Shown: piece by piece, positions 1-6,260 of the stretch
How positions within the stretch are numbered: the first letter of the stretch is position 1
How the letters are laid out: each line of letters starts with the position of its first letter
Source of the DNA: CAYWNA01 sp964459305
GTDB lineage: Bacteria > Planctomycetota > Planctomycetia > Pirellulales > Pirellulaceae
Assembly: GCA_964459305.1 (NCBI GenBank)
Contig: CAYWNA010000076.1
Location: 1 to 49,976, forward strand
Length of the DNA stretch: 49,976 bases
Direction of reading: 5' to 3'
The notes under the pieces: model-generated
What the model was told of the DNA's origin: nothing
What the model saw: the letters and a program-made list of their open reading frames with translations, nothing else
The model's database searches: none
Made by a program: the position numbers and the translations under genes

Positions 1-220
1 TTTCTGCTACGTGTACGAAATCAGTACTGCTTGGTCTGGCGATTAAGAACAGCCTGAACAATGGCGTCCGCCAGCGCTTGCATCCACTCGTCGCCCGGCA
101 TCCCCCCCTGTTCAATGGAGCGCAAGGCAATAGTGTGTGACTGATTATGACCGCCAAGGGTGCTACAATTCAATTGCCTTGTCTTGACCCATCGCAACCG
201 TGCCAAGATGGTGGGCGGTA

Positions 221-251
221 AGCTCTCGACGGGCAAGAGTGCCCGTCCTAC
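221..251 (+). repeat. REP-like palindrome, family A (copy 1)
   Basis: A short palindrome built on GACGGGCAAGAGTGCCCGTC (arms GACGGGCA and TGCCCGTC) lies directly upstream of the transposase relic. A second copy, in opposite orientation, lies at 5915-5954 and shares the AAGCTCTCGACGGG and GGGCAAGAGTGCCCGTCCTA blocks. REP-type palindromes next to a REP-associated tyrosine transposase are the expected arrangement. That this relic once moved these copies is inference. Confidence 0.6.
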
Positions 252-261
252 AAGGAAATGG

Positions 262-574
262 ATGCCACGACCACCTCGAGCCGACGAAGCGGGCGGGCTG
301 TATCACGCGTTGAATCGTGGGAACGCCCAGGCTACGATTTTTCGGAAGGACGCTGATTACGAGGCGTTCGAGCGAATACCTGCTGAAGGTCTCGAACGTT
401 ACGACTTTCAATTGTTGGCAAACAAAGCGAGGCAGTCCGTTTGGCGAACCGTCGTGGATTGAGTCGACCGTGAAGCGTTCGGGATTGGAATCGACATTGC
501 CTCCGCGAGGCCGTCCCCAGGTTCGACTCCCAGGCGAAACTCCCAACAAAGAGTCCTTTGATTGCGCCGGCTGA
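262..574 (+). pseudogene. Relic REP-associated tyrosine transposase (RAYT, Y1 type)
   Basis: The first frame, from the ATG at 262, gives the usual RAYT N-terminus: MPRPPRADEAGG, then YHALNRGN and FRKDADYEAFERI. It stays recognisable to about position 415. The second frame, from about 423, gives the RAYT C-terminal signature GSPFGEPSWI, TVKRSGLESTL and PRGRP. The middle of the protein, including the HxH metal site and catalytic tyrosine (about 120 residues in intact relatives), is missing, and the two ends are in different frames. The gene is therefore an internally deleted, frameshifted relic and cannot be active. Intact RAYTs nick single-stranded REP hairpins; the REP-like palindrome just upstream fits that origin. 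Confidence 0.75.
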
Positions 575-613
575 CGTCGGCAAGATCGGATTCCTGGGGC
601 GAACAGCAGCGGG

Positions 614-1048
614 CTACTCGCCCCGGCGTTTGGCGTACGCGAGATCAACCACCTGCGTCCTCATGATCGCGTCAGCGATAGTCTGGCCTTTGGGGTGAAA
701 CAGCACTAGAGCGATATCGACGATAAGGAGGGTCAGGCAGCTCACAGTCCATAGGCCGCAAGTGATCGCGTTGCGTGCCATCCCCCTGAGATAGCTCACC
801 TCGCAGCCTTGCGCGTCCACGAGCACTTGTCCCGCGAGTTTTCGTCCAGCGCTGGTCCCGCCCCCAAAGAACGCGTCCTGGCAAATGCCATAGGTGTAGC
901 CGAGTACAATCCCGATACCACCGCTAGGAATTCCGAACACGGCGCTGATGCCTGACCAGAAGACTCCGTCGAGGAAACCGGCCCACCAACGCTTTGGCAG
1001 GGCGGCTTTGGGGAGATCACGCTGATCCGATACAGATTTGTCATTCAT
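614..1048 (-). CDS. RDD-family small membrane protein
   Basis: A 144-residue protein beginning MNDKSVSDQ. After a short polar N-terminus comes RWWAGFLDGVFW, containing the Arg and Asp typical of RDD proteins, followed by glycine-rich hydrophobic segments. The middle GTSAGRKLAGQVLVD and the C-terminal KGQTIADAIMRTQVV match the conserved loop and the second Asp of RDD domains. Two to three membrane helices are likely (about residues 28-50, 95-115). RDD proteins are poorly characterised; some are ion or small-molecule transporters, so no substrate is proposed. It is the last of a co-directional minus-strand set (WD40, zinc-ribbon proteins) and could share their promoter, though a gap of about 120 bp separates it from the next gene. 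Confidence 0.6.
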   Translation of the reverse strand: MNDKSVSDQRDLPKAALPKRWWAGFLDGVFWSGISAVFGIPSGGIGIVLGYTYGICQDAFFGGGTSAGRKLAGQVLVDAQGCEVSYLRGMARNAITCGLWTVSCLTLLIVDIALVLFHPKGQTIADAIMRTQVVDLAYAKRRGE

Positions 1049-1166
1049 GTCATGACTCCCAATGTGAGGCCAATCGCGCCGCGCGTCATACCACTGTGCG
1101 ATTCACAAACGTCGCGCCACGGCGGACTTCGGAAACCGAACTCCGCGCGGCCTCAAAGCAAACCGC

Positions 1167-2039
1167 TTACGCGTGCTTCTCCGGCAGCAGCTGTGCAAGT
1201 GGCAAATCGTACTTCCTTGCATACTCATTGACTCGCGCCGAGCAGTGCACCAACTCATCGCTGATCTTGCCAAATTTCATGTCGTTGAGGGCGGAGAGCG
1301 CTTCGTCCATGCGAATTGCGATTGGGATGTCATCCTTAGCCATCACATAGGCCAAGCGAAGATCCAGGAAATTGCGTATTTCACCAAGCATTTGGCGGTT
1401 TGCCCGTATCGTGCCTTCCGCTTGGTCTCGCTGTCGGTCACGCATGGCCGCAAGGCGTTGTGTGATTTCTTTAACCCGTTTTTCGGCGTCGCGCGCCTTC
1501 AGTAGAGACCTTCTAAGGGCGAAGATATCCCATGGCAACGTCAGGCCGACAAACTCGATCCCTACATAGCAAAGGACAAGGACAACTAGGACGATCGCGA
1601 CTACGGAAACACAGGGGAACAATATGGAGGCACCTAGGATGGCCAGGATGACCAGAACGAAGCATAGTTCAAAGATAACCCGTCTTTTGTAGTTGCCTAC
1701 GGTCTCGGCCGCCTGTTCCCGCAACTCACGAGCACTCTTTCGTGAGGCGACAAGCGACTGCTCCTCTCGCTCCATAGCATCGAACACGTTCGTCACAGAC
1801 CGAATTTGTCGAGTTGTGTATGAGCGAATTCGTTCGATTGCATGCACGAAGCCGCCGAGCATTGTGACAAGATGGGCCGGTCCCGAGAATGTCGTCAGAT
1901 TCCGTTGGACGAACCGTTGAAGCTGCTGCGTAACCACGTTACGCGTGCTGCAATACGAACATACGAACTCGCTTCCATGGATTTCGTCGCCGGGGGCGCC
2001 GCAAGTATGACACAAGATGCCAGTGATACTCATAGCCAT
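1167..2039 (-). CDS. Zinc-ribbon, coiled-coil, two-helix membrane protein (unknown function)
   Basis: A 290-residue protein. The N-terminus carries a zinc ribbon with cysteines at about 10, 13, 27 and 30 (CHTC and CSYC). A charged, probably coiled-coil region (about 70-118) follows, then two membrane helices (about 121-140 and 143-166). A second long charged helix (about 175-235, rich in Lys, Arg and Glu) precedes a C-terminal helical domain. I recognise no family. The layout (ribbon, coiled coil, helical hairpin, coiled coil) suggests a membrane-anchored scaffold. The next zinc-ribbon gene (2407-2934) has the reverse order, with its membrane segments first, and both lie in the same direction, so they may act together. 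Confidence 0.6.
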   Translation of the reverse strand: MAMSITGILCHTCGAPGDEIHGSEFVCSYCSTRNVVTQQLQRFVQRNLTTFSGPAHLVTMLGGFVHAIERIRSYTTRQIRSVTNVFDAMEREEQSLVASRKSARELREQAAETVGNYKRRVIFELCFVLVILAILGASILFPCVSVVAIVLVVLVLCYVGIEFVGLTLPWDIFALRRSLLKARDAEKRVKEITQRLAAMRDRQRDQAEGTIRANRQMLGEIRNFLDLRLAYVMAKDDIPIAIRMDEALSALNDMKFGKISDELVHCSARVNEYARKYDLPLAQLLPEKHA

Positions 2040-2406
2040 GGACGGCCCCTCGCGTTGTGCGTCAATCAGTATTGCCCCGACGGCCTGCTGGACGCGCTGG
2101 GTAACCCCGGCGCCTTACAGCCTCCTTGCGAAATAAACCCTTCCCGCGTGGGCGCCGTGCCTCGACGTGCTTCCGTCCCGTTGACGGTCGCGCCTCGTTC
2201 GGTCCGTGCTTCTTCCGCTGCGTTCGGATCATAAATGGTCGCGTCCTCAAAATGTAGTGGCAGTGTATTCGCCGAGGCGGCTATTTGCCCACAATGTCGC
2301 TCATTGATCGCGCGCCTAACCGGCTTCTTCCGTCACCGAAAGGAGCTCGCCGCTAGGACGTAGTCCATTGGCATTCTGTCTCGTCGACGGCGTGACCGCC
2401 AATGCG
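2040..2406. other. Intergenic stretch without recognisable gene
   Basis: 367 bases between the two zinc-ribbon genes. Reading frames here are short, strongly Arg- and Pro-rich, and show no recognisable protein. No clear hairpin or repeat from the families seen elsewhere was found. It may hold the promoter of the 1167-2039 gene. Confidence 0.4.
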
Positions 2407-2934
2407 CTATGACTTCTGTTCTGAGTCCGTCAGCGGCGCGCCACACTGACGGCAAATCGTGTCCGGTGGTACCCGAGCGTCGCAGTAGGGGCACGCCACA
2501 TGCCTTTCTCGCATCCCCACGGAATCTACGTCCGCTTCATATTCCTCCAACAAATCCCCTTGGATACCATGATCGGGACCAGCGCCCCGAAACCCGCATC
2601 TACTGCATTTGTATCTGTTCGCGGTGTCAGGGATCGGCTCCGCTAGTCCCTCTTGGCATTTTGGACACGTGATCGCCAGAGCCTTCATATTCCGGCTCAT
2701 CTGCTCTCGCTTACTACTGAGTTCTTCGCTAGCCTGCCGTTCGCGGTCCATTATTGCCTTGCGCCTCGCCTCTTCCCTACGTCGTTCTCTGACCACTACA
2801 AAAGCGATCCAGGCAGCAACAATGCCAACGACGATCGGCACCCAGGTGTACCAATATTCGAGTGCGGCCTGAATCGCACTCTCAATCATGCAAAGTAGGA
2901 TGAGGATGAGTATGATGATTACCACGTAGTGCAT
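2407..2934 (-). CDS. Membrane-anchored double zinc-ribbon protein
   Basis: A 175-residue protein. The ATG at 2934 is chosen because it is preceded by a strong purine-rich site (GGGAGGGGTAGG) and opens directly onto a membrane helix; an upstream extension in frame has no domain logic. Two hydrophobic segments (about 3-24 and 31-48) are followed by a charged helix and then two zinc ribbons. The first uses CPKC and CSRC (about 90, 93, 110, 113). The second uses CPYC and CRQC (about 148, 151, 161, 164). Tail ribbons like these are common on small membrane scaffold proteins. The ribbons would face the cytoplasm if the N-terminal hairpin orients in the usual way. Function unknown. Confidence 0.6.
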   Translation of the reverse strand: MHYVVIIILILILLCMIESAIQAALEYWYTWVPIVVGIVAAWIAFVVVRERRREEARRKAIMDRERQASEELSSKREQMSRNMKALAITCPKCQEGLAEPIPDTANRYKCSRCGFRGAGPDHGIQGDLLEEYEADVDSVGMRERHVACPYCDARVPPDTICRQCGAPLTDSEQKS

Positions 2935-2957
2935 CCTACCCCTCCCGATACTCGGCC

Positions 2958-3227
2958 TTACCCGATAAATGCCACCATCGCTGAAGGCACGTTTCGCAGC
3001 CCAGAATACTTCAAGTCGGAGAAGCCCGCAATCAGCGACGCAAGTTCGATCGCACGTTCGACCGTGGAGCAAATCTTCGGCCCGTCGGTGCAAAGCGCGT
3101 TCGGCCGGAAAATCCCAAGGAGTTTCCGTCGGGCTCCCCCTTTACAGTCTTCCGGTGCTCGCGTGCCTCGTATCCTTGACGCGGCCTGTAGGCGTGCCCT
3201 TTCTTCTTTGCTGCGAGCTTCTACCAA
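2958..3227 (-). CDS. Possible small protein (89 aa), weakly supported
   Basis: A TTG-started frame of 89 residues fills the gap between the WD40 gene and the membrane zinc-ribbon gene in the same direction, with spacings of 27 and 23 bp. The N-terminal half is basic; the C-terminal half (ICSTVERAIELASLIAGF and following) looks like an amphipathic helix. No family is recognised. Support is only position, direction and plausible composition; the opposite strand has frames of similar length. Confidence 0.25.
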   Translation of the reverse strand: MVEARSKEERARLQAASRIRGTRAPEDCKGGARRKLLGIFRPNALCTDGPKICSTVERAIELASLIAGFSDLKYSGLRNVPSAMVAFIG

Positions 3228-3254
3228 TTCATTTGGGTTTGATCTGGCAAATTG

Positions 3255-4238
3255 CTAATCCAGATCGACGCTCCATATTCGCAAGTAACCATCCTCATCA
3301 ATCTCGGCAAGCTCTGATTTCGCAGGATGGAATCGCAGTTGTGTAACATGGCTTCTGTTCCGCTTCTTAAAGAGCAATTCAAGGGTTTCCACGCTAAACA
3401 CACAAGTCTCGTGGAATCCAGCGATAGCGAAGAATTCGCCGTCGTTGGATATTGCAGTCTTCCCCCATCCAGCTGGAACCTCTTTAAGCCCCTTGGCAGT
3501 GTATTCTTGCTCACTCAGGTTCGTGACGCACACCATTCCTTGTCCCACACTGATGAAACAGCCATGCGAATGCGAGTAAACGACGTCGTAGGCGCACGGT
3601 ATATCATCGGCCAATGCATGAACGGCTTGGTGCTGGAGATATGAGTCACTCAGGCGAAAGAAGCGAGCAATGCCGTTCAAACAGGTTGTCGCCAGGAATT
3701 GACTGCCATGACCGAATGAAACACCGTTGATCCTGTCAGGGTGCTGAAACTGGAAAATGGTATTCTGCATATCGACACCACTTGGCCCTGACCAACGCCA
3801 TGCTAGTACGGTCTTTCCCAATACTGCGGTGAAACAGTCCCCTTCTCGGCTGAAGTCAGCATAGTAGACTCCGTAGTTGAACCGGCTAAGACCTCGGCCA
3901 ACACGGATCCGCTTTTGCCGCTGAAATTCCGGGAACTTCCAAAACTCAAGGGTTGCGAACATTCGCCCAACTGCAAGTGTACCATCCTGGTGTATCGCAA
4001 GTGCCATCGGTGATTTAAGCGATGCCCACTCAGAACTCGAACCACGCAATGGGCTCGGTACCTCCTCTAGTCGATCCTCAGCGGAGCGACGGAAAACAAC
4101 ACCTCCTCCAACATCTGCCGCTACCACAATCCAATCTCCGCTCGGGCTGAAGGCGAGTTTCGTCAAGTCCCCTTCAACAGCACGAATCGAAGTAATCTCA
4201 CGAACTTGCATCTGCATACTCCGATGCGAAATAGCCAA
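3255..4238 (-). CDS. WD40-repeat beta-propeller protein
   Basis: A 327-residue protein made of WD40-like blades. Repeats are visible as LAFSPSGDWIVVAAD, MALAIHQDGTLAVG, YADFSREGDCFTAVL, VSFGHGSQFLATTC and AISNDGEFFAIAG, and the last blade is LRFHPAKSELAEIDEDGYLRIW. It is probably a single seven-bladed propeller with no signal peptide or membrane segment, hence cytoplasmic and likely a protein-binding platform. Internal methionines at residues 8 and 10 are alternative starts. It leads a minus-strand set containing two zinc-ribbon membrane proteins and an RDD membrane protein, so one plausible role is the soluble partner of a membrane assembly. No ligand can be inferred from the sequence. Confidence 0.7.
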   Translation of the reverse strand: MAISHRSMQMQVREITSIRAVEGDLTKLAFSPSGDWIVVAADVGGGVVFRRSAEDRLEEVPSPLRGSSSEWASLKSPMALAIHQDGTLAVGRMFATLEFWKFPEFQRQKRIRVGRGLSRFNYGVYYADFSREGDCFTAVLGKTVLAWRWSGPSGVDMQNTIFQFQHPDRINGVSFGHGSQFLATTCLNGIARFFRLSDSYLQHQAVHALADDIPCAYDVVYSHSHGCFISVGQGMVCVTNLSEQEYTAKGLKEVPAGWGKTAISNDGEFFAIAGFHETCVFSVETLELLFKKRNRSHVTQLRFHPAKSELAEIDEDGYLRIWSVDLD

Positions 4239-4342
4239 GCACCGCTTACCTTGGATAATAACTCGTCATGTCGCTGGGAGCAATCCGAAAGAACGCGCAG
4301 GAGCGAACAGCTCGATCAAACCCAGTTCGGCGGACAACTTGC

Positions 4343-4642
4343 TCAACGACTCGCTTCCGGTGTCGGACTTTCCTCCGACGGCTGCGACGACGGACCATGG
4401 CCCAAATCGCGGATCACGCGGGAGGCTTGCCAGGCGGCGATCATGTCGCGGCCCCTGGGTGTCGCGCGGAAGAGTTCGATGAGGCGGTCGAGGAATTGGG
4501 ATTCCACCGCGTTGAAACGCTCGCGGAGTTGTAGGGTACGGGTTTTGCGCTCGGCGATGGCTTGTTGCGGGGCGGTGATCACCGTGTCGTAGTCGGCAGC
4601 CCCCTTTTCACGAGATTTTCGCTGGCCGCCACCGTTCGACAA
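4343..4642 (-). CDS. Hypothetical 99-aa helical protein carrying the left direct repeat
   Basis: A 99-residue frame with a charged N-terminus (MSNGGGQRKSREKG), a long helical middle (AIAERKTRTLQLRERF, then VESQFLDRLIELF) and a Pro/Ser-rich tail. The peptide IRERF/LRERF-NAVESQF is encoded by a 36-bp segment repeated exactly at 5828-5863, where it is joined to a different upstream peptide (GAYVQFVALA). One of the two is therefore a chimera or a partial copy. No family is recognised. It runs opposite to the adjacent HEPN gene. Confidence 0.45.
   Translation of the reverse strand: MSNGGGQRKSREKGAADYDTVITAPQQAIAERKTRTLQLRERFNAVESQFLDRLIELFRATPRGRDMIAAWQASRVIRDLGHGPSSQPSEESPTPEASR
4492..4527 (+). 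repeat. 36-bp direct repeat, left copy, bounding the HEPN module
   Basis: Begins GGAATTGGGATTCCACCGCG and ends CGCTCGCGGA. It is identical over 36 bases to 5828-5863, and the bases on both sides differ. It lies inside the 4343-4642 reading frame. The first 14 bases contain the small palindrome GGAAT-TGGG-ATTCC. Same orientation, 1336 bp apart, with two complete genes between the copies. Confidence 0.85.
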
Positions 4643-4725
4643 CTTGTCAACTCTGCCGCAGTGGGGGACAATTCCGTTATTCGATGCCGGCTGCAGAACA
4701 ACGCTGTTGACGACAGAGAGACATC

Positions 4726-5304
4726 ATGCCTTCGAACTCTCTTCAACATTGGAATACAACGAGGATTCCCGAACTCGACGAAATCGCAAACGCGCACCTT
4801 CAGGTCGGTGGCGGTGCACGAGGCCGACGTTACGCAACCCAACAGATCAACCACGCGTACACGATGTTGTTGTCGTCACAGTTTCAAGGTTTCTGCCGAG
4901 ACTTGCATTCCGAAGCAGTCGACCACATTGTTCGCTCCGTCACTCCGCTGCCGTTGCGTGCGGTACTCCGCGCTGAATTCACACTTCACCGGAGACTCGA
5001 CCGCGGGAATCCGAATCCCGGCAACATCGGCTCGGACTTCAATCGCCTTGGGCTGATATTCTGGGCTCAGATACGAGCGCAAAGTCGCTGGAACAATGGT
5101 CGAATTGGTCACTTGGAAGACCTCAACAGTTGGCGCAACGCTATTGCTCATCAGGACTTTGACCCTGCTCAGCTTGGTGGTACAATTAACTTGCGGTTGG
5201 CAACGGTCCGACGATGGCGACAGGCTTGCGAGCAGCTAGCTATCGTGTTTGATGCGGTGATCGGCGACCACATCACCCAAATCACGGGTACACAGCCATG
5301 GTAG
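4726..5304 (+). CDS. HEPN-domain protein (candidate RNase or toxin component)
   Basis: A 192-residue all-helical protein. Near the end it carries NSWRNAIAHQDFDP, which fits the HEPN signature R-(N/H/D)-x3-H (Arg137, Asn138, His142). In HEPN RNases this motif forms the composite active site at a dimer interface; similar domains (for example RiboL-PSP-HEPN types) occur in toxin-antitoxin and defence loci. The preceding helices (about 33-130) fit the HEPN bundle. The ATG at 4726 is the first good start, with only a weak GAGAGA upstream. Its stop overlaps the next gene by 7 bp, so the two are translationally coupled. The pair lies between exact 36-bp direct repeats. Toxic RNase activity is inference; some HEPN proteins are inactive scaffolds. 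Confidence 0.6.
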   Translation: MPSNSLQHWNTTRIPELDEIANAHLQVGGGARGRRYATQQINHAYTMLLSSQFQGFCRDLHSEAVDHIVRSVTPLPLRAVLRAEFTLHRRLDRGNPNPGNIGSDFNRLGLIFWAQIRAQSRWNNGRIGHLEDLNSWRNAIAHQDFDPAQLGGTINLRLATVRRWRQACEQLAIVFDAVIGDHITQITGTQPW

Positions 5305-5816
5305 CTCAAGAGACTATTTCAGTTGGCGACAACGTGTGTTTCACCCTTGGAACTACGCCGATCCGCGGTGTGGTAGTCGACGACCGTGGCCCAATCGGCG
5401 CTAACAGCGTTCGCATATTCCGGGTTCGCATACCAAACGACCCGTATGACGAGGACGTTATCGAAATGCCAGAGGACGAACTTGCTCTGGCAATCAAAGA
5501 CGTCGAGTCAATTTCCGAAAGTAGCATTGTGAACTATTTGGAACATGGTGGGCTTGTCCAAATCCTGAAAGCAAATATGTCGGGCGGCAAGAATCAGCCG
5601 TCCGTATGGTTGGGACGTGACAGTCTTGGCAACGTCGTTCACACATTCATTGCCGAGCGGGGAAGAGTTGGTGGTGCAACCATTCCATTTTTTGCACTCC
5701 ACGACAACCGTATTTTTGCACCAAAGCTCAAAGAAGTATTGGCGTTTCTGTCGACATTCGGTCTGTCGAAACGCGACGCCAAACAAGTGGTTGAGACAGT
5801 CGGTACTGCCCCGTAG
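5298..5816 (+). CDS. Partner of HEPN protein; N-terminal SH3-like barrel, unknown C-terminal domain
   Basis: A 172-residue protein starting within the end of the HEPN gene (7-bp overlap). Residues about 5-65 alternate beta strands (VGDNVCFTLG, IRGVVVDDRG, FRVRIPND, EDVIEMPEDEL), typical of a small SH3/Tudor-like barrel. The C-terminal part (about 75-172) includes VWLGRDSLGNVVHTF and a last helix, FGLSKRDAKQVVETVG. I recognise no named family. Tight coupling to a HEPN gene suggests an antitoxin, specificity or sensor partner. It has no membrane segment or signal peptide. The right 36-bp repeat begins 12 bp after its stop codon. Confidence 0.55.
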   Translation: MVAQETISVGDNVCFTLGTTPIRGVVVDDRGPIGANSVRIFRVRIPNDPYDEDVIEMPEDELALAIKDVESISESSIVNYLEHGGLVQILKANMSGGKNQPSVWLGRDSLGNVVHTFIAERGRVGGATIPFFALHDNRIFAPKLKEVLAFLSTFGLSKRDAKQVVETVGTAP

Positions 5817-5827
5817 CGTTGTCGCTT

Positions 5828-5863
5828 GGAATTGGGATTCCACCGCGTTGAAACGCTCGCGGA
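5828..5863 (+). repeat. 36-bp direct repeat, right copy
   Basis: Exact copy of 4492-4527. On the minus strand it again encodes RERFNAVESQF in the same phase, here preceded by GAYVQFVALA and a TAA codon about 15 codons upstream. Joining the sequence right of this copy to the sequence left of the other copy keeps the frame open, as expected if the 1.3-kb unit had been inserted by, or could be excised by, recombination at the repeat. Confidence 0.85.
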
Positions 5864-5914
5864 TCGCCAGGGCGACGAACTGCACATAAGCACCCGGCCA
5901 AAAGTTTTCTTATT

Positions 5915-5954
5915 TAGGACGGGCACTCTTGCCCGTCGGCAAGCTCTCGACGGG
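5915..5954 (-). repeat. REP-like palindrome, family A (copy 2)
   Basis: Minus-strand copy of the palindrome at 221-251 (core GACGGGCAAGAGTGCCCGTC). It lies just outside the right 36-bp repeat. The adjacent AAGCTCTCGACGGG block is also shared with copy 1. Confidence 0.6.
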
Positions 5955-6121
5955 ATATCTCTTCCTGGGTCTTGGCGGTACAATACCGCTCCCGCACGCG
6001 CAGGCGCTGACGGGCGCGAGAGATTTGGCGTCCGAGGCGCCCCCCGCCAAACCGAGGCAGCCCTCCAACACCTGCTCACCAAAATGGAACAAGATTGACC
6101 GGGCAGCGACTTTGCACCCGT

Positions 6122-6229
6122 GATTTTGCCACCGTGTTCGCCAGCCACATCGGTTTCGTGCTGGCCAATACGTTGCTGGCCCATTATGCGCGCTGGATCG
6201 GGTTTCTCGGCGGCGACGACGGTCGATGA
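6122..6229 (+). pseudogene. Possible C-terminal remnant of a lost gene
   Basis: About 35 codons read DFATVFASHIGFVLANTLL, then AHYARWIGFLGGDDGR and a stop. The composition is protein-like (a hydrophobic helix followed by a charged end), but no start or upstream domain exists. The adjacent bases 5955-6121 show nothing recognisable. Family unknown. It ends 32 bp before the lyase start. Confidence 0.25.
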
Positions 6230-6260
6230 GTGCGGCCACAAGACAGGAACAAATGGACCG

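Noticed and set aside
21..236. Minus-strand frame ending SIEQGGMPGDEWMQALADAI
   Set aside because: The distal part looks protein-like, but the upstream half is read from the REP-like palindrome and no family or start can be supported; at best a fragment running toward the window edge.
521..540. tRNA-like GGTTCGACTCCC string
   Set aside because: It lies within the RAYT relic's PRGRP-coding region, and no cloverleaf arms surround it.
5508..5885. Minus-strand 125-residue frame over the HEPN partner gene
   Set aside because: Only its first residues (RERFNAVESQF) are meaningful, coming from the direct repeat; the rest is the antisense of the partner gene.
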